From assembly GCA_029706075.1 (NCBI GenBank), contig JAINUG010000329.1, forward strand, positions 186,001-250,000: a DNA stretch of 64,000 nucleotides. The letters run 5' to 3'. Source of the stretch: Aldrovandia affinis (lineage: Eukaryota > Chordata > Actinopteri > Notacanthiformes > Halosauridae). Every line of letters starts with the position of its first letter. Within the stretch, counting starts at the first letter, position 1. The translations under genes were made by a program, and so were the position numbers. Below the pieces are notes generated by a model. The model was not told the origin of the DNA and searched no databases. It saw only the letters and a program-made list of their open reading frames with translations. This document shows positions 23,401 through 35,711 of this stretch, one piece after another.

Positions 23401-24240
23401 AGCTATCAGTGGACGGGAGCAGGAACTCAGCTTCACTATTACACCTCAGAGGTCTAGACGAGACCTGGACTATGCAGATGACATCAGCCTGATATCTGAC
23501 CGTGTGGAGCAGGCACAGGAGCTCTTGACCAGAGTGGAGACAGAGTGTGCCAAGGTTGGTCTTAGGCTAAATACAAAGAAAACCGAGGTAATCAACTACA
23601 ACATCCTCCCGGACCATCCACCTCTAATGACAACAGGGGGCACTGCTCTGAAAGAAGTCAATGACTTCAAATACCTGGGCTCATGGGTCAACTCATCAGA
23701 GCAAGACCTTAAAGTGAGGAAGGCGCTTGCATGGAAGGCTCTGAACGGCATGGCCAGTGTATGGAACTCCAACCTCCCCCGAAACATCAAGCTAAGCTTC
23801 TTCTATGCGACCGTGGAGTCCGTTCTCCTATATGGCTGTGAGAGCTGGACCCTGAAGTCCACCCTACAGAAGTCTCTGGATGGGTGCTACACCAGAATGC
23901 TGCGTGTAGTACTAGACATCAACCAGAACGAGCACGTTACCAACTAGCATCTGTATGGGGGGCTAACAAGGCTGAGTGAGAAAGTAGCAGTCAGAAGAAT
24001 GAGACTGGCCGGTCATTGCCAGAGACACCGGGAGCTCCCAGCCAGCAAGCTGGTGCTGTGGGAACCAACACACGGGCATCGATTACGAGGGCGTCCCACA
24101 CCAACATACATGGACGTACTAAGGAAAGATGTAGGAGCTGAAAATGCTGGCGAACTAGCCAGATGCATGGAGGATGGAGATGATTGGAAACGCCGCTGGA
24201 GGACTCGTCTGAGGACGACATAGAGGCTCTAGGATTGCAT
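20490..24240 (+). mobile_element. RTE-group LINE with endonuclease and reverse transcriptase
   Basis: The upstream frame (20906-21664) contains an APE-type endonuclease starting near IMGTFNASTVREEARLAELA. It has GVEILGVQEHRR, VYSPTNVAPVEEVEKFYEDL and the LAILGDFNARLGPEDAPF box. The main frame (21677-23947) contains the RT: GPDGIPPEVLK, SNIIPVPKSGDLSKPDNYRG, ENQNGFREGRTTVSQILTLR, CFIDFKKAFDSIHR, VLQGDTLAPFLFIIVLDYAL and the catalytic DLDYADDISLIS box. The thumb and KYLGSWVNSSEQDLKVRKAL follow. A stop at 21,662 and a scrambled frame around 21,660-21,960 lie between EN and RT, so the copy is not intact. After 23,947 a further frame (23,999-24,223) carries the C-terminus. GC content is clearly higher than in neighbouring DNA. 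RTE is my best clade guess. Confidence 0.88.
22743..23027. mobile_element. 285-bp near-perfect palindrome inserted in the LINE RT frame
   Basis: The left arm starts CTGTGGAAGGCGTCGGTCTC and the right arm ends GAGACCGACGCCTTCCACAG. The arms, about 133 bp each, are reverse complements as far as I can read and flank a spacer of about 19 bp around 22,876-22,894. GCG lies immediately outside both ends (22,740-22,742 and 23,028-23,030). Removing the insert plus one GCG restores an uninterrupted LINE protein reading RIRG-AIDPH. Insert plus duplication is 288 bp, so the LINE frame stays open through it. It looks like a foldback element or MITE with a 3-bp target duplication. Confidence 0.9.
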
Positions 24241-24249
24241 TACATGGAC

Positions 24250-27200
24250 ATCAGTAAGCATGCCTGGCTAGCATTCATATGCCAATTTCTCATGTCACTG
24301 CTGTTTTCAGGGAATGTACCTCTCTAATATTACATGCCTGAAATGTTTTCAATGGTGGAATTATTCTCTGGGTGATGTTGTGCAGTCATCATGAAGGGGA
24401 ACAGTGGAAAGAGCCTGGACTGTGAGGAACACAGCAAAAAGGGATCAGGTGTGCTTAACCCTGCACCCCTGATAACCATATGTTTGTGATCATTTAGCTA
24501 ATCTATGTTGACAGATTTGATTGACTGACTTTGATTTATGGTGTTGGCCATTCAAAGCTTTCTCAAAAGCAAATACATTCTTAATCTTAAAGGTCTTTAA
24601 TAATTACATTAAGTCCATAATTAAAGTGTGGTCTATTGTATGAGCTCTTTACTGACACACATTTTCTGTAGTTCTGGTAGTCTGAGGTAAGCTGCAGCAT
24701 GTAGAATGGTTACAAGGAGCTACAAGGGTTGGCTACTTCAAATAGTTGAATAAAATATATTCAAATGATTAATAAACATAACAATATTTACTGTTAAGAG
24801 CAAGTCACGTTCAACATGGTTAAGAGTCTGGTTAAGTGCAGATCTTGTATGGCTAAACTTGTACCTTCTTCGTGCTTGAGCACCTGCGAGATATGGCTGG
24901 TTTCCACTGTGGTCTTGAAGCCAAACCACAGTGAGAGGAGACTGGAAAATGTGCAGGAGCCAATGGAATGAATGGCGATTGTAGAAAGAAAACAGGTGGC
25001 AGTATAATGTGGTCAGTTATTTTAATGAGTTCCATGGTGGCACACATAGTCTTGGGTCTTACTCATGGAATTGTTACTGCCTTGCATTTTTTTATGTGTC
25101 TGTGGGAAACGAATCGGATTGCACTGGCTATATCTGGAATAAAGCAGTTTAAAATGTGTAATTGTTTACAACTTTTTCACAAACATTGGAATGCATTATA
25201 GAAATCGGAGCTCCTATCAAAAAATCTGTGATAGTTGTGTCTCCCGCACAGATTTTTGTTGTATCTGCAAACTGTTGTGAATAATATAATTTTTGTGAAA
25301 GGGACAAAGATTCATCATGCCCTGAGAAGGCCCAAAGTTTTTAAGTGCTTGTAAGGGTTTGTAAATAATTTAGCATTGCTGAAGAGTATGTAAGAAAACA
25401 TGAAGTCAGTAGCTTGTAGGATCTGTGGAATAGCATATAGCTGGCATTAGAGCAGTTTCTAAGTGTTTTGCTCTTTATTCGCTTAACTGCCAGAGAAGCC
25501 ATGCTATAATTGCAAAATCATTAGTTGTTTCTCTGGCCTACACAGTCATACTATTCTTAACAGAAGTAGTTATGCTTAAGTTTTCCTTTGTCCTTGTTAA
25601 CCACAGAGGATAAAAGGGAGGTTAATTAGGCTGCAACAGAGTTTTGCATCTTCGTCAGAGACTTGTAAAAGGCACGGAGTCAACCAAATAATGAATTGCA
25701 TGCATGTGTGCGCCATGGAGTTTTCACATTTTTATTGTAATAATTATTCATTATTATTATATTATTACATTCATGTTATAATTTGCAGACCTGCATAATG
25801 TAGTTATTTTCATTTTCATTCACACAATTCAATAATTACATGCTTAAATCAGCACATAACTTTGGTTTATAGCAGTGCAAGTGGTTAGGGCGTGATGTAA
25901 GAGTAGAGCCTCGGCCTCTCCCACTCTGTGCCTTCCAGCCGGAGACAGTGAGTTAATCAGGGTGGTTTTACAGTCCTAGATGTAGTATAGATGATCGACA
26001 TTTACCTGAAGTGGTGGATTGCTAACTTGGGTTATGGCACATTACAAAGTTATAGGAATATATTAAAATGCTGATTGTATTGCCAATTTGCCAATTCATT
26101 CAATTCAAGTATCCTATATGACTGGTGATTGTGACAAACTGGCATGTTCAATGCTACGCCTAATTCACTCTTCGTTTACACATGTGAAGGAAAGCTACAT
26201 TGAACACTTTTTTCTGGAAAGGGTTCTTGGTCCTGCTGAGTTTGCAAAAATCTAGAAAAACCCTGACCTGAGGTTTTCTTATGCGAACAATGTAATGAGA
26301 CTCTAACCACTGTTCCAACTCCAGTGATCTGTTCAGTACTGTACATTCTCTAATCCCAGGCTACTTATCTGGGAGGGCTCTAGCAGTGTCTAGCAGAACA
26401 AATTGTATTATTTAACTATAAGGTTCCATTAACTAACATGAGCAAATACAGTAATTGACTACTGTGTTAATATGAGTGCATCCAAACTTTGGGTGTTAGC
26501 TTATTTGCTTGCTTGCTGGCTGTGGCTGGCCCAAAGCTACCAACACAAAGCAAACATGGTAATATTCTTCTTATGAGATTGACTGATATGTTAAGATGTA
26601 AAAAATAAAAAAATAACAAAAATGTGTAGCTGACAAGGAATTTTTGTTCACTTGATGACAGGTCAGGGAGGACAGCAAGATGACTAACCAAGCGGCTAGG
26701 GGACTGAGTGGTGTCTTCTCAGCACGCCCCCAAAAGCTCCACACTTTCACTTTACTGTCATATTTCCTTTATCATTCAAATTCCCATTCATCATCCTTAC
26801 ATTTGGCAAACTGCATACACAGCACAACACCATCCAAAACATGCTGCCTCTTGCCGTTCATAACAGTTTCCATAAACCTCCAAGCTTCATGCTCATCATA
26901 AATCTCTCCCTTAAGAGTGTGGTTTGTGCATCATAACGGGCTGATCATTAATGCATTCCAGCACATTCCATTTGGATTAGCATAAATGTTGACTTGAATG
27001 CCGCTCTTACATAAAGTGTTACCCCCTGTTATGAAAATCGGACATAAAATATGTCACTCAGCGTAAGCATCAATTTTCAAAGAGTCTGATTAACCCTGAA
27101 CGAGCCTGTTTATAGTCAAACTGTAAGAACAATTCTGTGGAGATGGATATGCAATATATTTACATATATGTTGCTGTCACATATTGGAAGGGTAAGCATA

Positions 27201-28560
27201 CCCTTTGCTTGTATGTGTTAGTCAAACTGCCAATTGCATAATGATATCAATTATCAGTCACTCACAGAGCGTTTTATATGAATCACCTCAGGCTGGATTT
27301 ATATGACACAAATCATAGTTTTTTGGGGGGGGGGTTTTCTTCTAATTTTGTTTCAGATGTTTTCCAGTTTTTTTGTCTGAATTTAGTAGGCAATTGTACC
27401 CTCTTTCTACTTCAACTATCCCCCCCTTGTACTACGAGCTCACCGCCACAGCTCTGGGACCAGCAGTGACAAAACCTACCAAGCTGTCGACCATAACTCT
27501 GATACACACAGAGCCACTCTTGTGATGAGCTCCTGCCCCCTCCCCTGGGAAGCACAGCCAATTGTTGCCCCTGAATGGGACTCCAGGCCAAATAACACAA
27601 TTCACTTTTTAAGAAAGAAAACTACTGCTACACTACCGTCTTATTCTGAATGTATGGCTAAAACTGCTTAAAAAAAACTACTTTTGAAACATAACTGAAC
27701 AATTTATTCCAATAATTTTGTGATCTGGCAGCAGTCACATAGCAGTTACTCAGATTTCAAATTAAAATGCCTTTTATTAAATCATTTATTTTACTGAAAA
27801 GGAAAGGAAAAATAAATATGTGGCATTAATAGATTATGCATTGTATGAATATTTCAGGTTTTGACAGAACCAAAAGTCATTCTTAGAAACAGAGTGCTTC
27901 ATTATTACATGTGAAGTATTTAAACAGCATTTGAATAGGGACTATGCCTATGGTTATTCGATATTCGATTCGATATGCTTACAAGCAGGATGCACTGTAA
28001 TTTTGGGTGAATTAAAAATATGTTTATATAAGAATTATAGTTTATAATGAAATGTATTCAATATAACTCAATTTGACCAGTAAAATCTGCCTCTCCTCTA
28101 ATGTAAACTGAAATAATCTGTAAACCTATCATTCTCCTCTTTCTAAGAATGACTCAGTGAAAACAGTAAGAAGAGGTGTGTCCTCTCATTCCACCATTGA
28201 GAAGGCAAAAGTGGCTAATCATGGGAAATAATTGCAATGAGATGCTTCTAATCACATCAGAGTGTAGCAGATGTGCTATAATCACATGCGTGCTCACATG
28301 CTCCTGCTGTCATCATAACCACTTGTGTGATGTAATTTTCACTGTAACAGAGGGCTGTTTGTGAGCCACTGGTGAGACGTGTCATACCTGAGTCTTATCT
28401 GCTTCGAGCCACAGCAATCATACACATTATTATACAGGAGAAAGCTGAAGTAGAAATAGTTTTCCATGAGGATCATACTCTGGGGTGGTAATTACAGTGG
28501 AATGATCATTACAGGGCAGTCTCTCTTTGAGCAAACAGTGATAATTTCCAGAAACCAAAA
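24250..28560. other. Long non-coding stretch, nothing recognised
   Basis: Over 4 kb with no frame showing a recognisable domain and no repeat family I can name. It contains short A/T-rich tracts and a poly-G run near 27,325. It is probably intronic sequence of the EGFR locus or upstream DNA. Confidence 0.35.
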
Positions 28561-28569
28561 TGTACATAC

Positions 28570-29435
28570 AATCAGTGGCCACTTATTAGGTACACCTTTC
28601 TAGTACTGGGTAGGACCCCCCTTTGCCCCCAGAACAGCCTGAATTCTTCATGGCATGGATTCAACAAGGTGCTGGAAACATTCCTCAGAGATTCATGTCC
28701 ATGTTGACATGATAGCATCATGCAGTTGCTGCAGATTTGTTGGCTGCGAATCTCCCGTTCCACCACATCTCAAAGGTGCTCTATTGGACTGAGATCTGGT
28801 AATTGTGGAGGCAATTGGAGTACACTGAACTCATTGTCATGTTCATGGAACCAGCTTGAGAGGATGTGTGCTTTGTGACATGGCCCATTATCCTGCTGGA
28901 AGTAGCCATTAGAAGATGGGTAGACTGTGGCCATAAAGGGATGCACATGGTCAGCAACAAGACTCAGGTGGGCTGTGGCATTTAAACAATGCTCAATTGG
29001 TATGAAGGGGCCTAATGTGTGCCAAGAAAACATTCCCCACACCATTACACTACCACCACCAGCCTGAACCGTTGACACAAGGCAGGATGGATGCATGGAT
29101 TCATGTTGTTTACACCAAATTCTGACCCTACCATCTGCATGTTGCAGCAGAAATCAAGATTCGCCAGACCAGGCAATGTTTTAACAATCTTCAACTGTCC
29201 AGTTTCGGTGAGCCTGTGCCCACTGTAGCCTCACTTTCTTGTTCTTAGCTGACAGGAGTGGAACCCAGTGTGGTCTTCTGCTGCTGTAGCCCATCCACTT
29301 CAATGTTCGACATGTTGTGCATTCAGAGATGCTCTTCTGCATACCACTGTTAAACATGTGGTTATTTGAGTTACTGTCACCTTCCTGTCAGCTTGAACCA
29401 GTCTGGCCATTCTCCTCTGACCTCTGTAATTAACA
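28570..29435 (-). mobile_element. Tc1-like transposon (antisense)
   Basis: The minus-strand frame 29096-28770 encodes the catalytic half of a Tc1 transposase: VQAGGGSVMVWGMFSWHTLG, then FQQDNGPCHKAHILSSWF (second aspartate) and QLPDLSPIEHL (glutamate). It continues in another frame to about 28,572. Sequence to 29,435 corresponds to the more N-terminal part, including RRMARLVQADRKVTVTQI, in broken frames. The left end (CAGTGGCCACTTATTAGGTA) looks like a terminal repeat. There are at least two frame breaks. Confidence 0.85.
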
Positions 29436-29525
29436 AGATCTCCTCTGACCTCCGGGCGCCCGACAGCCGCTCCTTGCGGTCTCACCTCTTCTCTGTCCTG
29501 ACCCCTCGGTCGGTGGTGGAATGAT
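29436..29525 (+). repeat. L2-type LINE 3' coding scrap
   Basis: A short stretch encodes the C-terminal motif SRSRLFSVLTPR-like on the + strand, matching the copies at 31,970-32,100 (minus) and 46,440-46,500 (+). It is only about 90 bp, with both sides lost. Confidence 0.6.
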
Positions 29526-29529
29526 TATT

Positions 29530-31720
29530 AATAATAATAATAATTTTACTAACCTTTTTAAGTTTTTAAGTGAATAAAATATGATCTGTTTTCCGATCAT
29601 GTTATGTACGTCTAAGAATGTTTAGGACTATTTAATTGCTTTAACTTGCTTTGCTTGTTAGGTGCATTAGTTAGCTAACGTTAACTTACTAACTTACATT
29701 ACTTTTCCTCCTAGCACTGTACTGAATCATGTAAGGAACAGTTCAACTGAGCAGCAAATAACAGAACAGTGCTATATAGTTTGATCAAAAGGTAAATTGT
29801 ATCCTAGATTATGCTGGGGCATAAACGATGTAATCAGCATTTACTGAAACTGGATCACTATGCAAATTACCTAAGGCTTTTTGCATCAATCATTGGGCCC
29901 AAAGCCAGATTTGTAGCACAAATGACTATGCAGAAATGGAGCAGTTTATTGAATGAGGGCAATTTTTTCCTGGTGGCAACCACATTTGATACCTGAACAT
30001 GTTTTGGTTTGTGGGTTTTTTTTGGGGCCCAAATCAGTGGTGTGCAAACCAAAATAACAGGTGATCCTTTCAGGCCTTTTAAAGATATGGAATGAGGCAT
30101 CCGAATATTTTCACTTGCAGGATGAGGTATAAGAACATATATGAGTGTGAGAGACAAGTCAGGGAGCCTGTTACTCAAATTGCTTCGATATGCATTGACT
30201 AATAATCTCTTTACATCCTCACTAATAATTGTGTTTTCATTTAACCACATGAGATAAATGCATGACCTCACTCATTGTCATTTGGGACGTATCTTCCTCC
30301 ATGCTATGATAAGAATGCCAGTACAATAATGGATCTCTGTTTGTGAATCAGATAACAGAATTTATTTCCAATAGCAACAATACACTGTTACTGTTATCTA
30401 GAAAGGAGATTTAAGACTTCGTTTTTTCAAGGTTAACACTCATAAGTCTGCATAAGCACTCTCTATAGTGCACACATCACGGTTATTCTTCTGGACCTCA
30501 CGAACAGAACATTCTCACATTACCATAATGTTATGAGAAAGGCATGCATTCCCATGTTCCCAACAACTGCCAACTAATTATTAGAGCTGAAGAGAGCAAC
30601 ACAAGCAGGCACATAAACAAACACACACACACACACAAATAGGCACACTAACACACACACACACATCAAATATATAAAAGAATACCTGGAATGCCCATGG
30701 GGACTGCATTGTTTGCCACACATCATTAGGACGATGGTTTCTGTAGAGCATAATTACCTAAGTTAGCATTTCCTATTTCACAACTGCGCAGCAATGCAAC
30801 ACTCTGACACTGTTTCTGTGTCTGTGTGTGTGAAATACCACCCACGGTATGCCCAACCCATAACCTTGGAGGCCCTGCTTAAAGGATGGAGAGGAGGTCT
30901 GTTTCACATGACTATGTTTCAGAGAGTCCCTGTCGGATTGTGGGCAAGTGTTTACCTCAATTCTTAAATAATTGGGGTCATTCATGGTTAATGGGGGATT
31001 AAAATCCCATATGTATCACAACACAGACACAAACCTGCTTCTGTGAGTTTGTGTCCCTGCTGCAGCAATCTGCAACAGTTACTTGAGGGAACCAATAATT
31101 GACACTTTTACCTACCACTTGGACTTGGTCCACATATGGACTTTTATGGTGTTTAAAAAACTACATCATGGTAATCACCTTACAGCCAGCAATTTAGTTA
31201 TTTCATGTTGTATTTGTGCATCCCCTCTTCCTTGTACAACATGAGCAAAAATAAATGTGCCAGAAGCTCAGTAGGAAAGTGTATGTGTGTGTTTGCATGT
31301 GTGTGTTTGTGTGCATGCATGTGCATGTGTTTGCGTGTTTTGGCAACCCACAGTCTAACCAAATTTTTCTAACCAAATGTTCTGCGGCCTTATAAGCCAG
31401 GTTCAGCTTCCCAGAATGCACTCAAGTGTAACTGCTGAAGTCCAGGGCTGATCATTGCATTAGCATTTACAACATGGCTGAGAACATCCTCCGTTGACAC
31501 TAAGTTGTGCGTAGTTTGAATTATTTTATATATTTTTTGTTCGGGATTATGATGATAATGACCAAATTAAACACTAAAGAAGCACCTATAAAAGGGTGAT
31601 ATGGGCATTTTGTGTATTTATCTATTCTGTAGGAAACATTGTTAAGATATATTCCTTGCAAAATTTTTGTAAATTAAAATGGATGTTTTAAGTCAATCAT
31701 GAAATGTAGAACTCTGCTTA
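29530..31720. other. Non-coding stretch with CA microsatellite
   Basis: No exon is recognised. (CA)n tracts lie at about 30,617-30,665, and a TG-rich tract with GCATG units at about 31,278-31,335. Confidence 0.4.
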
Positions 31721-31734
31721 CATCCGAGAGCGAT

Positions 31735-32560
31735 TTACATTTACATTTTAAGCATTTAGCAGACGCTCTTATCCAGAACGACTTCCAGATGTGCATTAAT
31801 ACATGGTAGGAACAATCATAGTTCGCGCAAGAGATCAGTGTAGTAATACAGCGATAGACATCATTGCAGGCAGCTGCGTATTTTTTATATTTTTTATGAG
31901 GAATAAGCAGGGATACATAGTGTAGAGCAAGTAGGCAGTGGTGATGACAGTTAGCTAGATGTACAGAATTCAGTGGTAGTGGAGTCTGAAGATCGCAAGT
32001 GATTCTGCGGTCCTGACCGATTGCGGAAGGTCATTCCACAACCGGGGGGTCAGGACAGAGAAGAGGCGAGACCGTGAGGAGCGGCCTCCCCAGTATGCCA
32101 GAGGAGGCGGAGCGGAGGGATCTGGCTGGGGTGTAGGGTGTGATGAGTGTCTGGAGGTATGGGGGAGCAGTACCTCTAGCCGCTTGAAAAGCAAGCACCA
32201 GTGATTTGAATTTGATGCGTGCTGCGATGGGGAGCCAGTGCAGAGAGGAGAGTAGAGGGGTGACGTGGGTGAACTTGGGTTGATTGAACATCAGGCGAGC
32301 AGCAGCATTCTGGAATAGTTGCAGTGGCTTGATGGCACAAGTCGGTAGGCCTGCCAGCAAGGAATTGCAGTAGTCCAGACGTGAGATCACCAGGTCCTGG
32401 ACCAGGAGTTGTGCGGCCTCTTGGGTGAGGAACGGTCGGATGTTGTGGAGGGAGAATCGGCATGTCCAAGTGATCGCTGCAATGTGGCCCGAGAAGCACA
32501 GCTGGTCGTCCAGGCTCACTCCAAGACTCCTGGCAGACTGGGACTTGGGGAAGATGAGCC
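31735..32560 (-). mobile_element. L2-type LINE 3' half (antisense), 5'-truncated
   Basis: The minus-strand frame 32519-32031 encodes the C-terminal part of a non-LTR reverse transcriptase: MSLDDQLCFSGHIAAITWTC, LVISRLDYCNSLLAGLP, FQNAAARLMFNQPKFTHVTP and LLSSLHWLPIAARIKFKSLV. A second frame (32194-31970) carries RSRLFSVLTPRLWNDLPQSV, so there is a frameshift near 32,050-32,100. The 3' tail motif (antisense of AGTCGTTCTGGATAAGAGCG) is at about 31,755-31,785. The polymerase core is absent. Confidence 0.85.
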
Positions 32561-32569
32561 GGACAAACT

Positions 32570-33278
32570 ATACAATTAACATTAAGCACATTTATATGAT
32601 ATATAACACAGACATGTGTTTGCTCCTGTCTCTGTAACAGCCATATAGGAGTCGAAGGGCTTAATCTCCAGGACTCGCGACATAGAAACCATACCATGGT
32701 GAGCGTGGTACCCTGAGATTCAAGACTTTAAGCATTCGCTGTCTGTATACAGTCCAGCTACTAAAGACATTCCAAGTCCGCTACTCTAGTGATGATGCAG
32801 GACTGACTACGCAGCACAGAGGGACTGATGGCGTCTCCCATGCCAATCGCGGCGTGTGAACAGTCCTTGTGGCCTTGCTCCTGGCTTATTAAACCTTCTC
32901 TTACTAGCGTTAAAGGGGAAGAAGACATAGATTGAAACAATGCTTTTACACATTTATTTATTTATTTATTAGCAAAACTCACAAAACAGACATTACATAA
33001 TGCCTATGAGAGAACCTACAAGACAAGACAGTAGAACACATTCCCCAAACATGCAAAACTAGAGCGTAGAGCGCCCGGAGCCTTTGTTAGGCGAATGAAC
33101 TCCCCAAGCTGGGTTTTACTCCTTCCTTTATACACCTGTGACCAGCCTAGACAGTACTCCACCTGTTGGTTGTTCTAAAAATAGTTGACATATTTGGTCT
33201 GATTGCTGGTTTATTGGGTTAGTGGGATAGTGGGTGTCCCCCCACTGTGAGGGTATGCTGACTTTATTATCACAGGAC
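32570..33278. other. Non-coding stretch, nothing recognised
   Basis: No exon or repeat family recognised between the L2 fragment and the SINE. Confidence 0.3.
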
Positions 33279-33290
33279 AGTCCCAAATCC

Positions 33291-33640
33291 GGCGGCACGG
33301 TGGTGCAGTGGATAGCACTGTCGCCTCACAGCAAGAAGGTCTCGGGTTCGAATCCAGGCCGGGGGCCTTTCTGTGTGGAGTTTGCATGTTCTCCCCGTGT
33401 CCGCGTGGGTTTCCTCCGGGTACTCCGGTTTCCTCCCACAGTCCAAAGACATGCACGTTAGCCTAATTGGAGAGTCTAAATTGCCCGTAGGTATGAGTGT
33501 GTGAGTGAATGGTGTGTGTGCCCTGCAATGGATTGGCGACCTGTCCAGGGTTTATTCCTGCCTCTCACCCCTATGCATGCTGGGATAGGCTCCAGGCAAC
33601 CCTGACCAGGAATAAGCGGCTTAGACAATGAGATGAGATG
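33291..33640 (+). repeat. tRNA-headed SINE, family 1, copy 2
   Basis: It starts GGCGGCACGGTGGTGCAGTG and has the B-box-like GGGTTCGAATCCAGG. It ends in a short GAGAT-type tail. A perfect 12-bp duplication AGTCCCAAATCC flanks it (33,279-33,290 and 33,641-33,652), proving retrotransposition. It lies about 140 bp upstream of EGFR exon 2. Confidence 0.92.
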
Positions 33641-33789
33641 AGTCCCAAATCCTTTGGTAGCTGTTTGTTCCCAGGATAACCATCTGTTGGATAATTGGTT
33701 CTCCAGGTAACATAACAGTGCAGGGACGGAGAGGACAGGCTCAGGAAATCACAGCCAGCTCCTTCCATCTCTACAATGGTCTCTTTCAG

Positions 33790-33941
33790 TGTGCCAGGGG
33801 ACAAACAACAAGCTGGCCCGCCTGGGCTCCCCAGATGACCACTATAAGAACATGATGAGGATGTATAGCAACTGCACAGTGCTGCTGGAGAACCTCGAGA
33901 TCACCTACACCAAGGAGCAGCATGACCTCTCCTTCCTCAGG
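33790..33941 (+). CDS. egfr: EGFR exon 2 (domain I, N-terminal part)
   Basis: The 152-nt exon has acceptor TTTCAG and donor GTACGC, entering in phase 1 and leaving in phase 0. It encodes (V)CQGTNNKLARLGSPDDHY, then RMYSNCTVLLENLEITYTKE and QHDLSFLR, matching human VCQGTSNKL...NLEITYVQR.YDLSFLK. This is the start of the mature receptor and the first strand turns of the L1 ligand-binding domain. SNCT is a possible N-glycosylation site. The last 38 nt plus the donor are duplicated downstream at 34,001-34,061. Confidence 0.96.
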
Positions 33942-34061
33942 GTACGCCCCATATCAACACAGACATGACCTCCTAACCCTAACGCCAACCCTAACCCTAA
34001 CCTACACCAAGGAGCACCATGACCTCTCCTTCCTCAGGGTACGCCCCACATCAACACAGAC
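33904..34061 (+). repeat. Duplicated exon 2 end and splice donor around telomere-like repeats
   Basis: A 61-bp segment (33,904-33,964) comprises the end of exon 2, its donor and 23 bp of intron. It recurs at 34,001-34,061 with two differences. The 36 bp between are largely TAACCC-like units (33,973-34,000). The second copy has no obvious acceptor of its own. Using its donor from exon 2 would read into VRPISTQT and a stop at about 33,966, so it is unlikely to serve as a productive splice site. Confidence 0.9.
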
Positions 34062-34064
34062 ACT

Positions 34065-34820
34065 ATGGCATGTCATGTGGCCTTTTGTTGCTGAGTTAAA
34101 TTTGATTAATTATGTGTGCTTATGAATATTTATTAGCATAAAAACGTTAACGTGTATCAACGTCAATCACACAAGCAAGAAAATGTCACATTATCATCTC
34201 CAAGCATTGCTTGCGTTGCTTGAGAGTGAAACCCTAGTTATGCTATGTTGCAGATATGCAATGATGCGCACTTCACATTGCTCAAACTATAAAGAGCAGG
34301 CTCTGAGAATTCCAGGCCACCTAATCCCTGTTCTTTAAACCACCTAGACACACACCCAGCCCACCCCACTCCCTAGGTCTGACATCCTAAACCACTACAA
34401 GCCACAACACCTTGGTCTCTGAAACAGACACAAATGAACATTCCATACCCCAGTAACTTTGTTCTCATCCATATGGCTTGAAGGGGTCTTATTGATTGTC
34501 TGTGCATGTACGTGCACGAGTCAGCATCTGCTTATCTGTTCACTTATGTGTTTGTCAGTTTGTCTGTCTTCTGTCTGTCAGTTATCATTATAAGTTATGG
34601 TATACTGTATGTATCTGCACTAGGGTGGGCAATAAAGAAAGAAAATAATGAATAGGGATTTTCTCATTACTGTAAACTGAAGGGTAGATACTATACACTG
34701 GATATGTGTAATATATATGGGTCCATTCAATTAAAGCACTGGCCTGCAACATATTGGTTTAGATCAACATTTGTCCTTAACTGTGTTTCACAACTAAATA
34801 TAAGGGGGGGGATAAAAACA
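34065..34820. other. EGFR intron 2, unique part
   Basis: No repeat family or exon recognised. Confidence 0.4.
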
Positions 34821-34822
34821 TA

Positions 34823-35391
34823 CAGGTAACTGCCAAAATAATGGGAACATCAACATAGTGTCATAATAAGGACACCAGGAGCCACCAAAATGGCTTCAAT
34901 GCACCTTGGCATAGATTCAGCAAATCTCTGCAACTCTTTTGGAGGGATGCAACACCATTTTTCCATGAGAAATTCCATAATTTGGCGTTTTGTTGATGGT
35001 GGTGGAAAACGCTGTCTCAGGCACCACTCCAGAATCTCCCATAAGTGTTCAATTGAGTTGAGGCGGCCATGACATATGGTTTACATCATTTTCAGGCTCA
35101 TGAAACCATTCAGTGGCCACTCGTGCCCTGTGGATGGGGGCATTGTCATCCTGGAAGAGACCACTCCCATCAGGATAGAAATGCTTCACCATAAGATGAA
35201 GATAATCACTCAGAATGGAATTGTATTTATTAGCATTTACCTTGCCTTCTAAGGGGTCGAGTGGATCTAAACCATGTCAGGAAAATGCACCTCACACCAT
35301 AAGAGCGACTAGAATGATGCGACTAGAACCATTAATTTCAATAATAAAGTGTTTCCTTTATTTTTCCTATTATTTTACAGGCAGTTACCCG
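34823..35391 (-). mobile_element. Tc1-like transposon remnant (antisense) in EGFR intron 2
   Basis: The ends are CAGGTAACTGCC and GGCAGTTACCCG, near-perfect inverted repeats. Both are flanked by TA (34,821-34,822 and 35,392-35,393), the Tc1/mariner target. The minus strand encodes pieces of the transposase C-terminal half in broken frames, including a WFHEPENDV-like block and a WCCIPPKELQRFAESMP block before a conserved MPRCIEAIL-like stretch. The N-terminal domain is missing, so this is an internally deleted copy of 569 bp. Confidence 0.85.
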
Positions 35392-35503
35392 TAGTTTAAG
35401 GAGTTAATTTTTGCAATTGCTTGTCAAACTGTTTCTGAATAAAAAAACACTTAGTTTAGGACAAATGTTGATTGAAACTGAGGCCATTATGCTTTCCTCA
35501 CAG

Positions 35504-35711
35504 ATGATCCAAGAGGTGGGTGGCTACGTGCTGATCGCCCTCAACGAAGTGGCCACCATCCCGCTGGTGAACCTGCGCATTATCAGAGGACACACTCTTT
35601 ATGACAACAAGTTCGCCCTGACCATCATGTCCAACTACGAGACTAACCATACTTCCAAAACACAGAACATCACCAAGGGAGTGAGCCAGCTGTCACTCAG
35701 GAGCCTCACTG
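35504..35711 (+). CDS. egfr: EGFR exon 3 (domain I)
   Basis: The exon is 208 nt, phase 0 in and phase 1 out, with acceptor CTCACAG and donor GTGAGT. It encodes [40 protein letters not shown] and IMSNYETNHTSKTQNITKGV, then SQLSLRSLT. The first part matches human [20 protein letters not shown] closely. Human exon 3 is 184 nt, so this exon carries about eight extra residues in the loop after SNY. That loop holds two N-glycosylation sequons (NHT and NIT). It forms the core of the L1 ligand-binding beta-helix. Confidence 0.96.

Noticed and set aside
33965-34000. True telomere or chromosome end
   Set aside because: Only about four degenerate TAACCC units are present, within a gene that continues on both sides.
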